Shown: positions 16,244 to 24,403, numbered from the stretch's first letter. The stretch: 29,259 nt of DNA from Betaproteobacteria bacterium (GCA_020049245.1 JAIFLB010000090.1:1427-30685); one strand, 5' to 3'. The notes: generated by a model from the sequence alone, not told the origin. Numbers and translations: made by a program.

Positions 16244-17168
16244 AGAACGCGTCATAAGCATCGACGATGCGGGCGACCAGCGGATGCCGCACGACATCGT
16301 CATTGCGGAATTCGGTGAAAGCGATGCCGCGCACTTCCTGCAACACTTCACGCGCCTCGATCAAGCCGCATTTCTGGCCGCGTTGCAGATCGATCTGGGT
16401 GACATCACCGGTGACCACCGCGCGCGAACCAAAACCAATCCGGGTGAGAAACATCTTCATCTGTTCCGGCGTCGTGTTCTGCGCTTCATCCAGGATGATG
16501 AAGGCATGATTCAACGTGCGGCCCCGCATGAACGCCAAGGGCGCGATCTCGATGATCTGGCGTTCAAACGCGCGTGTCGCCTTGTCAAAGCCCATCAGGT
16601 CATACAGCGCGTCGTAGAGCGGGCGCAGATAGGGGTCGACCTTCTGCACCAGATCGCCGGGCAGGAACCCCAGCCGCTCGCCGGCTTCCACCGCTGGCCG
16701 CACCAGCACGATGCGCTTGACCAGATCGCGTTCCAGCGCATCCACCGCGCCGGCTACCGCGAGGAAAGTCTTGCCGGTGCCGGCCGGGCCGATGCCGAAA
16801 GTGATATCGAATTCCTGCATCTGGCGGATGTAATGATTCTGCCGCTCGGTGCGGCCATGCAGGCCGGTTCGCCGCGTCATCAAAACCGGCATTTCGCTTT
16901 CCTGGCTCGCCAGCGCCGGCTTGTGCGCCGCTTCCACCAGCGCTAGTTGAATCTCTTCGATATCCAGCGGCTTGCGCGCGCGCTGATAAAAATCCTGCAG
17001 CAGTTTGACCGCCTGCCGCGCTTTCTCGCCATCGACCTGAAACACCTCGCCGCGCCGCGCGATCGTCACATTCAGGGCGGTTTCAATCTGGCGCAGGTTT
17101 TCGTCCAGCACACCACATAAATTGGCCAGACGGGCGTTATCGACGGGGACGAAGGAGACCAGTTCCAT
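16224..17168 (-). CDS. phoH: PhoH-family ATPase
   Basis: 314 residues. An N-terminal KH-like region (about 1-90) is followed by a PhoH ATPase domain with Walker A GPAGTGKT (about 127-134). Also present are VRPAVEAGERLGFLPGDL and ILDEAQNTTPEQMKMFLTRIG (Walker B and following). This is the YbeZ-type PhoH-like protein, thought to be an RNA-associated NTPase partnering YbeY. The ATG overlaps the miaB stop by one base (17168), indicating translational coupling in a miaB-phoH-ybeY-corC operon. Length is normal. Confidence 0.94.
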   Translation of the reverse strand: MELVSFVPVDNARLANLCGVLDENLRQIETALNVTIARRGEVFQVDGEKARQAVKLLQDFYQRARKPLDIEEIQLALVEAAHKPALASQESEMPVLMTRRTGLHGRTERQNHYIRQMQEFDITFGIGPAGTGKTFLAVAGAVDALERDLVKRIVLVRPAVEAGERLGFLPGDLVQKVDPYLRPLYDALYDLMGFDKATRAFERQIIEIAPLAFMRGRTLNHAFIILDEAQNTTPEQMKMFLTRIGFGSRAVVTGDVTQIDLQRGQKCGLIEAREVLQEVRGIAFTEFRNDDVVRHPLVARIVDAYDAFYVRSKA

Positions 17169-18445
17169 CAGGCTGAGATAACGACCTCACCGCGCAGGCT
17201 GTGCGGCATGGCCTGCGTGATGCGGATATCCACCATCTGGCCAATCAAACGCGTCGGCCCGGCAAAATTGACGATGCGGTTATTGTCAGTGCGGCCGGCC
17301 AGTTCATTGGCATCTTTCTTGGACGGCTTTTCGACCAGCACTTTCTGCACGCTGCCGACCATGCTTGCGCTGATCGCCGCACCCAGCTCGTTAAGCCGTG
17401 CCTGCAGGCGATACAGACGCTGCAACTTCACTTCCTGCGGCGTGTCGTCAACCATGCGCGCGCTGTAGATAAAGCTGAACGAGAAATCGAAGCCGACATC
17501 GTCGATCAACTTCATCGTGGCCTCGAAATCGTCTTCCGTCTCGCCCGGGAAACCGACAATGAAATCGCTCGCCAAACAGATATCCGGCTTCACCGCTTTC
17601 AGTTTGCGCACGATGGATTTGTATTCCAGCGCCGAATAACCCCGCTTCATCGCCGCCAGCACCCTGTCGGAGCCGGACTGCACCGGCAGATGCAGATGCG
17701 ACAATTCACGCGGATGCGACGTGGTGTAGCGCATCCGCTCGATACCGGGAATTTCGGATACCAATTCCAGCAACAGCGCGAAATCGGCAATTTCACCGTC
17801 ATGCATGGCACCACGATAGGCATTGACGTTCTGTCCCAGCAACGAGACTTCCTTCACACCCTGCGCCGCCAGACCTGCAACTTCGGTCAGCACATCATCC
17901 AGCGGCCGCGAGACTTCCTCGCCACGCGTGTATGGCACAACGCAGAAGGTGCAGTACTTGCTGCAGCCTTCCATGATCGAAACAAAAGCGGTAGCGCCCT
18001 CGACCCGTGCCGGCGGCAGGTGATCAAATTTTTCGATTTCCGGGAACGAAATATCCACCTGCGGGCGGCCGGAAGCGCGCCGCTTTTCCATCATCTGCGG
18101 CAAGCGATGCAAAGTCTGCGGCCCGAACACGATATCGACGTAAGGCGCGCGTTGGACGATGGCAGCGCCTTCCTGGCTGGCGACACAACCACCGACGCCA
18201 ATGATCAGGTTTGGGTTCTTCTGCTTCAGATGCCGCACCATACCCAGGTCGGTAAACACTTTTTCCTGGGCTTTCTCACGCACGGAACAGGTATTGAACA
18301 GGATGACATCGGCCTCTTCCGCCTTGTCGGTCTGCTCATAGCCTTCGCCATCGTCGCCCGATAAAGCCAGTACGTCTGCCATCTTGTCAGAGTCGTACTC
18401 GTTCATCTGGCAACCAAAGGTGCGGATGAATACTTTGCGGGTCAT
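17168..18445 (-). CDS. miaB: tRNA-2-methylthio-N6-dimethylallyladenosine synthase MiaB, with two apparent in-frame deletions
   Basis: 425 residues. The N-terminal UPF0004 domain has cluster cysteines C12, C53 and C87; the radical-SAM cluster CSKYCTFC is at 161-168; the C-terminal TRAM domain has LAGRTDNNRIVNFAG. It methylthiolates i6A37 in tRNAs reading UNN codons. Compared with the family as I know it (for example E. coli MiaB), about 15 residues are missing between HPRE (244-247) and LSHLHLPVQSGSDR. About 7 are also missing after YSAR (330), taking away the near-invariant PGTPA. Together these explain the short length. The frame is open throughout and cluster ligands are intact, so activity is uncertain. 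There is no Shine-Dalgarno sequence; the start lies 21 nt after the tRNA 3' end. Confidence 0.93.
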   Translation of the reverse strand: MTRKVFIRTFGCQMNEYDSDKMADVLALSGDDGEGYEQTDKAEEADVILFNTCSVREKAQEKVFTDLGMVRHLKQKNPNLIIGVGGCVASQEGAAIVQRAPYVDIVFGPQTLHRLPQMMEKRRASGRPQVDISFPEIEKFDHLPPARVEGATAFVSIMEGCSKYCTFCVVPYTRGEEVSRPLDDVLTEVAGLAAQGVKEVSLLGQNVNAYRGAMHDGEIADFALLLELVSEIPGIERMRYTTSHPRELSHLHLPVQSGSDRVLAAMKRGYSALEYKSIVRKLKAVKPDICLASDFIVGFPGETEDDFEATMKLIDDVGFDFSFSFIYSARMVDDTPQEVKLQRLYRLQARLNELGAAISASMVGSVQKVLVEKPSKKDANELAGRTDNNRIVNFAGPTRLIGQMVDIRITQAMPHSLRGEVVISA

Positions 18446-18466
18446 GCTGGGATAGGCAAGGGGGTG

Positions 18467-18543
18467 TGGTGGTGATGGGCGGAATCGAACCGCCGACCTG
18501 TGGGTTATGAATCCACCGCTCTAACCGTCTGAGCTACATCACC
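18467..18543 (-). tRNA. tRNA-Met (CAU anticodon), CCA encoded
   Basis: 77 nt read on the minus strand. The acceptor stem GGTGATG/CATCACC has 7 perfect pairs, with discriminator A and encoded CCA (18467-18469). The D stem is GCTC/GAGC, the anticodon loop is TTCATAA with CAU complementary to 18507-18509, the variable loop is AGGTC, and the T stem is GGCGG/CCGCC with loop TTCGATT. G1-C72 pairing excludes initiator tRNA. Elongator Met is most likely; an Ile tRNA with lysidine-modified CAU is not fully excluded. The anticodon stem has an A31-C39 mismatch. Confidence 0.93.
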
Positions 18544-18563
18544 ACGGCGAAAATGAGGCGCGG

Positions 18564-18592
18564 ATTATCGTGAGCGGGGGGTGGACTGTCAA
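18564..18592 (-). promoter_or_regulatory. Sigma-70 promoter of the tRNA (and probably miaB operon)
   Basis: TTGACA (complement of 18587-18592), 17-bp spacer, GATAAT (complement of 18564-18569): perfect -35 and five of six -10 bases with optimal spacing. The predicted start is about 14 nt before the tRNA. The -10 is followed by a GC-rich discriminator (CCGCGCC), as in stringently controlled stable-RNA promoters. No terminator is visible between tRNA and miaB, so it probably also drives miaB. Confidence 0.8.
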
Positions 18593-18640
18593 TCTTCCAG
18601 CAGACCGCTACCGAATTTGACAGATTTTGAAACACTTGCA

Positions 18641-19447
18641 TCAAGGCACACGAATGCTGGCCGGCTGACCGGGCATGAATGTGGCCGCGCGTGGTATGGC
18701 CACTTCCAGGCTGTAGCGATGCTCGGCATCGACTGTCAATGCCCGTACTTTGCTGTTCAGGCTAAGCCCATCCAGCAATACCTCGACCTCGCCTCCAAGC
18801 TGCAAGCCAAGCGCTTGCATCGGGGTGATCCGGGCGCGAGCGATCAACTCATCAGCGCGCGCGACGGTGAACATCACCGCAGGCTGGCATTGGCTGGTGA
18901 TCACCATTCCCGGTTCAGCTTGGCGTTGCAGAATCACGGCATCAAAAGGCGCCCGCAATTCCGATTCGGCGAGCTGGCGACGCGCCCGTTCTACCCGAGC
19001 CTGCACGGCGGCCAAACCGGAATTGACGCGGGCGAAGCGCAACCTGGCAGCATCCAGTTCCGTAGTCGATGCGACTGTCCGGGCATACAACTCCTGCACT
19101 CGATCCAGGTCCCGTTTGGCATCGGCTTGCTCTTCAGCGAGACGATCCATATCTGCGCGCTGTTCGGCCACGCTCGCCTTGAACAAGGTGGCGTCGAGGC
19201 TGGCAAGCACTTCTCCCTTGCCAACCCGTTGTCCTGCTTGCACAAACACCTGATCGACAACGCCGGAAACCGGCACGGCAAGGCTGATCCGCCCAGACCA
19301 ATCGAGCGTGGCGGGAAACTCGGCGGCGTGCGCCACGCTTGTCGCGAGGACGCAAGTGATGACAAAAGCAAAGCCAGGCAACGGGCGTCTGGCCCGAGGT
19401 GGAGATGAAGAAAGAGAAGCATACGAAAACGGCTTGATCGGTATCAT
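18641..19447 (-). CDS. HlyD/RND-type periplasmic adaptor protein, short
   Basis: 268 residues, small for an efflux adaptor. A hydrophobic segment ending at VAHAA (about 25-42) is probably a signal peptide behind a basic leader. A half-lipoyl segment (ISLAVPVSGVVDQVFVQAGQRVGKGEVLASLD), a coiled-coil hairpin (about 90-160), a second lipoyl half (LRAPFDAVILQRQAEPGMVI) and a beta-barrel part to the end follow. The membrane-proximal domain of larger adaptors is lacking. The ATG overlaps the TolC stop as ATGA. No transporter gene follows, so its pump must be encoded elsewhere, or it serves another role. Confidence 0.82.
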   Translation of the reverse strand: MIPIKPFSYASLSSSPPRARRPLPGFAFVITCVLATSVAHAAEFPATLDWSGRISLAVPVSGVVDQVFVQAGQRVGKGEVLASLDATLFKASVAEQRADMDRLAEEQADAKRDLDRVQELYARTVASTTELDAARLRFARVNSGLAAVQARVERARRQLAESELRAPFDAVILQRQAEPGMVITSQCQPAVMFTVARADELIARARITPMQALGLQLGGEVEVLLDGLSLNSKVRALTVDAEHRYSLEVAIPRAATFMPGQPASIRVP

Positions 19448-20769
19448 TTTTTCTCCTCAACTGCCGGGCTTGCGGCAACCTGCGCCAGCCCGGGCTGGCG
19501 TTCGCCCAGCAAAGCATCCAGCCGCGCCCAGGCCAGCGCCAGGTGATATTCGATGGCGCGCTTTCTGATCTGCGCAAATTGGGTTTCCGCCATGCTGTTG
19601 CCCAGATTGGTTTTCAGTTCCATTTCATATTCCGCGCGCGCCTTGTCCAGATATTGATCGCGATAGCTGACATTCATTTCGGCACTGCGCCGCGCCGTTT
19701 CACGCAAGTACTGGATTTCCTCACTGGCCGCGAGAAGCGCGAGCCGCAAATCCTGCTGCAATTGGTCGTGCTGCGCCTGCAGTGCATGAAAATTCGCCTG
19801 TTCACGTCCGATGCGCGCATCGGCGCGTCCTCCCTGCCAAAGTGGCCAGGAAAAGTTGAAACCGGCGCGCAGATCATCCCGCGTCGATGAATCGCGGCTC
19901 CAGGCGGCAGCTTCGGCCTCGAATTCGACACTCGGTCGGTTCTCCACCCGCGCGCCGGCGAGGCGATGACGGGCCGCCGCGAGCAGCTGCTTCTGGGCGT
20001 TCAGAAGCGGGTTTTCTGCCAGCACACGCGTTAGCAGTTGATCAAAACCAGGCAACGTCCGTTCGTTGCCTGGTAGTTTCGGGTCGACCAGATCATCCAG
20101 CACCATGCCAGGCAGATTCATCGCCGCGCCCAACGCCATGCGCTTTTCGCGCAGCCCCCGCCGCACGTCGTTGCGGCGCGTCAAGACATCCTGAAAGCGA
20201 GACTCCAACTCGACCAATTCCCATTGCGCGAGCTGGCCAAGCACCTGACGATCCTTGGCGTTATCCCAATTGACATAGGCGACGGCGAGCGCTTCGGTTT
20301 CCGCCGCATCCCGCATTTCAGCCAGCAACACATCAAAGTAGCGCGCCATCAGACTAATTCGGCGCTGCGCGCGCGCATCGAGCAATTGCAGGTCGCGCGC
20401 CTGACGTTCCAGATCAGCCGCCTGCGAACCGGCTAGCTGGCGACCTGAGTCGATCAGGGTTTTGCGTGCGTTGAGACGGAGTTGATGGTCCGGATGAAAT
20501 TGATCATTGAAGACCGGGTTGCGCCCACTTCGCAGCGAGGCATCGAGGTTGACGCGAAAATCATTCAGGCTTTGCGCCAAAGCTGCCTCGGCTTGCGCCA
20601 GATCGCTCCGCGCCTGGGCCAGATCAAGTTCCGGGTGCGCGGTATCGGCCTGCTCCAATACCGTTTCGAGGGTTAATCGCGCCGCATTGGCCGCCGGCAA
20701 ACTTGCAAACAACACCAGCGGCAGACACAACATCAGACCCGGCCAGCCACGCCAGAACCCTCGGATCAT
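19444..20769 (-). CDS. TolC-family outer-membrane protein
   Basis: 441 residues with a signal peptide (cleavage near ANAA, about residue 29) and two outer-membrane efflux repeats made of long helices (LTLETVLEQADTAHPELDLAQARSD-type start). The C-terminal repeat contains INFSWPLWQGG-like RAGFNFSWPLWQGGRADARI. It should form a trimeric periplasmic/outer-membrane tunnel. It overlaps the preceding thioredoxin-like gene and the following adaptor gene as ATGA, so the products are made together. It is clearly distinct in sequence from the TolC-type protein at 6033-7415. Confidence 0.88.
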   Translation of the reverse strand: MIRGFWRGWPGLMLCLPLVLFASLPAANAARLTLETVLEQADTAHPELDLAQARSDLAQAEAALAQSLNDFRVNLDASLRSGRNPVFNDQFHPDHQLRLNARKTLIDSGRQLAGSQAADLERQARDLQLLDARAQRRISLMARYFDVLLAEMRDAAETEALAVAYVNWDNAKDRQVLGQLAQWELVELESRFQDVLTRRNDVRRGLREKRMALGAAMNLPGMVLDDLVDPKLPGNERTLPGFDQLLTRVLAENPLLNAQKQLLAAARHRLAGARVENRPSVEFEAEAAAWSRDSSTRDDLRAGFNFSWPLWQGGRADARIGREQANFHALQAQHDQLQQDLRLALLAASEEIQYLRETARRSAEMNVSYRDQYLDKARAEYEMELKTNLGNSMAETQFAQIRKRAIEYHLALAWARLDALLGERQPGLAQVAASPAVEEKK

Positions 20770-21281
20770 GGCGATTTATGCTGCCGCTTATAGACATTGA
20801 AGGGAGAAGACTTGTAAGCGCCCTCAACGACATAGCGACCCAGCAGGAGAAATTCATCGGCCGTCTGCATGGCGCCAGTAAAACGGGTGACGGGGTTGCC
20901 TTGCAGATCGAAGAAGACAAAAACCGGTGTCGCGCGTGCCCTTTGTTCGAGGGAAAAGGCCTTTTCCGTAGTCTCTTTGCCGTTGAAATCGACTATCGGG
21001 GTATCACCCTTGACGTTCACCGGGTAAATCAGAAACTGTTTGCGGTAGTAATCCTGAACCTTGGTTTGATTCAGGATGTTCGCCTTCATGCGGGAGCAGA
21101 ACGGACAGTCGTCCAATTCGAACATAACCAGCACGCCCTGCTTGCCTTCGGCTTGAGCGGTGGCCAGTTCTTCCTTGAAATTCCCCATGTTCTGCATGAA
21201 AAAATGCGTATCCGCATCGCGCACATCGGCCACTGCCGGCCAGACCAGAAAGGCGAAAACAAGCAGCAGCCAACGCATCAT
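20766..21281 (-). CDS. Periplasmic thioredoxin-fold protein (SoxW-like)
   Basis: 171 residues with an N-terminal signal peptide (cleavage near AVA, residue 18), then a thioredoxin fold with a CPFC redox motif in ELDDCPFCSRMK (about 59-62) and a TPVFVFFD cis-Pro strand. The motif and fold resemble SoxW/DsbD-gamma-like periplasmic thioredoxins. Substrates cannot be named. Start: ATG preceded by a strong TAAGGAGTC site that overlaps the stop codon of the TlpA-like gene. The stop overlaps the TolC start (ATGA). Confidence 0.85.
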   Translation of the reverse strand: MMRWLLLVFAFLVWPAVADVRDADTHFFMQNMGNFKEELATAQAEGKQGVLVMFELDDCPFCSRMKANILNQTKVQDYYRKQFLIYPVNVKGDTPIVDFNGKETTEKAFSLEQRARATPVFVFFDLQGNPVTRFTGAMQTADEFLLLGRYVVEGAYKSSPFNVYKRQHKSP

Positions 21282-21287
21282 GACTCC

Positions 21288-21737
21288 TTATTTTTTGGCG
21301 TGTATGTAACGCTCAACCGCTTCGCGCGTAATCACCCCGACGTTGTAGGCAACAACCTTGCCCTGCGGGTTATAGAGATATGTGGTCGGCAAACCCGGAA
21401 TGGTTCCCACCTGAGCAGCCGACTTCTGGTCGCCCATGATGATCGGGTAGGTCACCATCATCTGGTCGGAGAATTGCAGTACGGTTTTTGTATCGCGATA
21501 TTCCATCGCCACACCAAGCACCACCAGATTGTTTTTCTTGTTGTCATGCAGCGCGATCAGATCGGGGATTTCTTCCAGGCAAGGCGGACACCAGGTTGCC
21601 CAGAAATTGACCAGCACCCACTTGCCTTTGTATTGTGCAAGCGAATGCGATTTGCCTTTGCTGTCGACCAGCGTGAAGGCCTGTGCAGACAGGCTGACCA
21701 GGGCGAAAAAAACCAAGAGTGCAGCGCGTCGGATCAT
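21288..21737 (-). CDS. TlpA/ResA-like periplasmic thiol-disulfide oxidoreductase
   Basis: 149 residues. The signal peptide ends near AQA (about 20), followed by a TlpA-like domain with NFWATWCPPCLEEIPDL (CPPC at about 50-53) and the cis-Pro segment GLPTTYLYNPQGKV. Such proteins keep periplasmic cysteines reduced, for example in cytochrome c maturation or copper delivery, using electrons from a DsbD/CcdA partner. It is the first gene of the tlpA-soxW-tolC-hlyD operon, with a GAGG ribosome-binding site. The intergenic region upstream is divergent to the PilZ-like gene. Confidence 0.88.
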   Translation of the reverse strand: MIRRAALLVFFALVSLSAQAFTLVDSKGKSHSLAQYKGKWVLVNFWATWCPPCLEEIPDLIALHDNKKNNLVVLGVAMEYRDTKTVLQFSDQMMVTYPIIMGDQKSAAQVGTIPGLPTTYLYNPQGKVVAYNVGVITREAVERYIHAKK

Positions 21738-21772
21738 GTCAGGCCTCTATTGAATGGGAATTTGTGAGTCAT

Positions 21773-21802
21773 TTAGCACAAGGGAGTTCATTCGTTGTGC
21801 AA
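21773..21802 (-). promoter_or_regulatory. Possible promoter and inverted repeat before the tlpA operon
   Basis: On the minus strand TTGCAC (21797-21802) and TGCTAA (21773-21778) are 18 bp apart, a weak sigma-70-like match. They overlap a short inverted repeat GCACAA-N13-TTGTGC (21776-21800), which could be an operator. The remaining part of the 241-bp divergent gap shows no clear further signal. Confidence 0.33.
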
Positions 21803-21978
21803 AGTATTGAGAATTTTTTGTAAATTAGGCGCGAATTATTGCCAGTTTGGCCCCAATCCGGCTAAAGCAATGGGTCATGCCCAGGACTTCAACAGGTTGG
21901 GAAGACATTCAGATGAAAAGCCTTTTGCTGCCAATTTCGTGACGGGTAGAATGCAAACTCGAGGAGTTAAGTCAACCA

Positions 21979-23565
21979 ATGCTACCCAGATATGTACTAC
22001 CCACCCGCGAGTCGGGTCGAAATATAAACTTGGAGACGAAACCCAAGCAAGTTGAGGCTTGGCTGACGCGCTTGCCGCTCTCTAATCCGAGCGAAGCGGC
22101 CGACATCATGGCCGATTATCTGGCTACGCTGATTCAGACGGATGTGGCGCAAGATACCCGCGCCAAGATCGTCGAACGGATGACTCCGATCGTTGAAGAC
22201 ATTGTCGCCTCGCTCTATGAGCAGTACGGCTCAGTGCCTTTGCCGTTGCAACCCAAACAGCAACGCAATGCCGATCTGGCCAGACGCTTGTTGCGTGAGC
22301 TCGCGGACAATTACAAAACGCTGTTGCTGGACTGGCTGAAACGTCGATTCCACCTATTTGGCGGCAATCCGGTGCCGCTGTATCTGCAACGCATTCTGCT
22401 CGCCTTGCAGGCCATCCTGGAAATCAGTTTTGAAACCCATGATCCCGTCTCGGCAGGGGTTTGGGTCGATTTGCACCAAACCTACAATTACGCATTACGC
22501 AACGGGATGCGCGATTCCATCCCGGAAAGCGGTGCGAAAATGCTTTCGATCGAACAGATATACAAGTCCACATTGCTGCTCGCGCTTGCTGATCCGTATC
22601 GTTTTCCACAAGCAGAGTTGCCCTGGGCGAAGGACATCATCACCCGATTCGGCAACCTGGCTTCGATCCACCCGGCGGACCCATTGGTCAAGAGCCATTC
22701 CGGCTTGTTCATCGTCGAGGTCAATACAGATGGCCCACCAACGCCGATCGCCCGCGACGGACATCCAACCAACCCACGCTGGGATTTGCTGCTCAACACG
22801 ACAGAATTGGCAAAGCATCTGGCGCTGATCTCGACACACCTGAAAAACAAGGAAGCCACCGACCAAATCGGCCTGCCTGATGTCGCCCAGGATCCGGCCT
22901 ATCCGACCATGCTGCGTCGCCTCAAATTGAATTGGGGCGCTTCACTGCAACGTCAATCGCTACGCCGCAAGCAAGCCAATACGCATGATTTCGAAGTCAG
23001 TTTTGGTCTCAAGTCAGTGCATCAATTGATCGCCCCTGCCGCAGACGACGATACGATTCGTTATGGAATGGGCTCGCACGAACCGCCACCCAACATCCTG
23101 CGTTGCAAGACCATGAATGCCAGCATGGGCGGCTTGGCATTGATCAAGGCCAGCAACGTACCGGTCCAGATCCGGGTAGGTGATGTGGTCAGCGTTCGGC
23201 AGGACAAAGCCGAATGGAGCATTGGCCTGGTGCGCTGGTTCCGCATACCCAGCCAGGGGGAAATGTGTTTTGGCGTGCAACTTCTCGCGCCCCAGGCTAT
23301 CGCAGTGCAAGTTCGCCGCAAGGACACCGGGCGCCAGTGGTCGAGTCTGCTGTTGCAACCCAGCCCGAATACCAAACAGACACCGATGCTACTGTCGCAG
23401 CCAGGCTGCTTCGCCCCCGACATCCCTGCGGAGATCAGCTCCCCGCAGGGGGCCCGGTTGGTTCAGATTGAAAAACGCATCGAAGCAACGCCAAGCATCG
23501 AACTGTTTCGCTTCCAGATGCATTCCCTCGGGAAAATCACCGAACCTTCTCCGCCAATTACCTGA
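21979..23565 (+). CDS. Large protein with C-terminal PilZ-like domain
   Basis: 528 residues without signal peptide or clear membrane segment. Residues about 20-320 are mostly helical and of no family I can name. From about 320 a PilZ-like beta region follows: an RR pair at 329-330 and the N-A-S-M-G-G motif at 380-385, matching the (D/N)xSxxG plus upstream Arg pattern of c-di-GMP-binding PilZ domains. Then come GDVVSVRQ and WSIGLVRWFR strands. A GAGGAG site lies 12 nt before the ATG, longer spacing than normal. It converges on motD with an 8-bp overlap, so it may link c-di-GMP to motility, but this is inference. Confidence 0.75.
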   Translation: MLPRYVLPTRESGRNINLETKPKQVEAWLTRLPLSNPSEAADIMADYLATLIQTDVAQDTRAKIVERMTPIVEDIVASLYEQYGSVPLPLQPKQQRNADLARRLLRELADNYKTLLLDWLKRRFHLFGGNPVPLYLQRILLALQAILEISFETHDPVSAGVWVDLHQTYNYALRNGMRDSIPESGAKMLSIEQIYKSTLLLALADPYRFPQAELPWAKDIITRFGNLASIHPADPLVKSHSGLFIVEVNTDGPPTPIARDGHPTNPRWDLLLNTTELAKHLALISTHLKNKEATDQIGLPDVAQDPAYPTMLRRLKLNWGASLQRQSLRRKQANTHDFEVSFGLKSVHQLIAPAADDDTIRYGMGSHEPPPNILRCKTMNASMGGLALIKASNVPVQIRVGDVVSVRQDKAEWSIGLVRWFRIPSQGEMCFGVQLLAPQAIAVQVRRKDTGRQWSSLLLQPSPNTKQTPMLLSQPGCFAPDIPAEISSPQGARLVQIEKRIEATPSIELFRFQMHSLGKITEPSPPIT

Positions 23566-24388
23566 CCGGCGCGCCAGATTGACCGGTGGACTGAGTCATC
23601 AAGCCATCATCCTGCAGGGCGATTTCACTCGCCACACCACCCACCTCGTTCAGGATCAAGACATTCACCCGCCGATTTCTGCTGCGGCCATCCAGCGTGG
23701 CATTGGTATCCACCGGTCGGTTATCGGCGTAACCAATCGCCACCATGCGCGCGGCGGGAACACCACGTTCGGTGAACAGGCGCACCACGCTGCCAGCGCG
23801 AGACGATGAAAGCTCCCAATTGGATGGAAAATTCGGACTGTTGATCGGGATATTGTCGGTGTGACCTTCAACCTGGATCGGGTTTTCCACCCGCGCCAAC
23901 TCTTGCGCCACCGCCGCCAGCGCCTCGCTGGATTGCTGCTGCAACACCGCCTCACCACTCTTGAACAAGACACTGGCATTGATCTCGACGGTGATCCCGC
24001 GCGGCGATTGGGTCACCCGCACCTTGCCGTTCTGGATCAAAGGCTGCATCGCCTGCAACACATTCTTGGCAACTTTTTTCATGCTCTCGGCGGCTTTCGC
24101 GCGCTCCGCCAAAACAGCCGGCTGCTGCACACTTTTGCCGATCGGCTGCCCAGTACCGGTCATCATCTCGGGATGTTTGGTCTGCAACTCGATCAATTCT
24201 TCCTTGCTCGGCGGCTCCTTGAAGGCGCTAACCAGGGCATCGGACATGACCCGATATTTCCCCTCGTTGACCGACGAAATGGAATACATCACCACAAAAA
24301 AAGCGAACAGCAGCGTAATGAAATCAGCGTAGGAAACCAGCCAGCGTTCCAGGTTTTCGTGCTCTTCGCGGATTTTCTTGCGCGCCAT
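23558..24388 (-). CDS. motD: Flagellar motor stator protein MotD (MotB family)
   Basis: 276 residues. A short cytoplasmic head is followed by one transmembrane helix with WLVSYADFITLLFAFFVVMYS, including the proton-binding Asp (D22). A plug/linker region (about 50-130) and an OmpA-like peptidoglycan-binding domain (about 165-255; EGHTDNIPI, LSSSRAGSVVRLF, GYADNRPV, RSRNRRVNVLIL) follow. With MotC it forms the stator that turns proton flow into torque. Gene order fliA-motC-motD and the sequence favour MotD over MotB. It starts 15 bp after motC. Confidence 0.92.
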   Translation of the reverse strand: MARKKIREEHENLERWLVSYADFITLLFAFFVVMYSISSVNEGKYRVMSDALVSAFKEPPSKEELIELQTKHPEMMTGTGQPIGKSVQQPAVLAERAKAAESMKKVAKNVLQAMQPLIQNGKVRVTQSPRGITVEINASVLFKSGEAVLQQQSSEALAAVAQELARVENPIQVEGHTDNIPINSPNFPSNWELSSSRAGSVVRLFTERGVPAARMVAIGYADNRPVDTNATLDGRSRNRRVNVLILNEVGGVASEIALQDDGLMTQSTGQSGAPVR

Positions 24389-24403
24389 ATCAGCAATCCG
24401 GCA

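Noticed and set aside
17201..18364. 387-codon plus-strand frame opposite miaB
   Set aside because: MiaB motifs prove the minus strand; the opposite translation has no recognisable domain and is a GC-codon shadow.
18467..18543. Idea that MiaB modifies the adjacent tRNA
   Set aside because: MiaB acts on i6A37 of tRNAs reading UNN codons; a CAU tRNA reads AUG, so the linkage is not by substrate.
21795..22055. 86-codon plus-strand frame starting with TTG in the tlpA/PilZ intergenic region
   Set aside because: No ribosome-binding site, no family resemblance, and it overlaps the true start of the PilZ-like gene in another frame.
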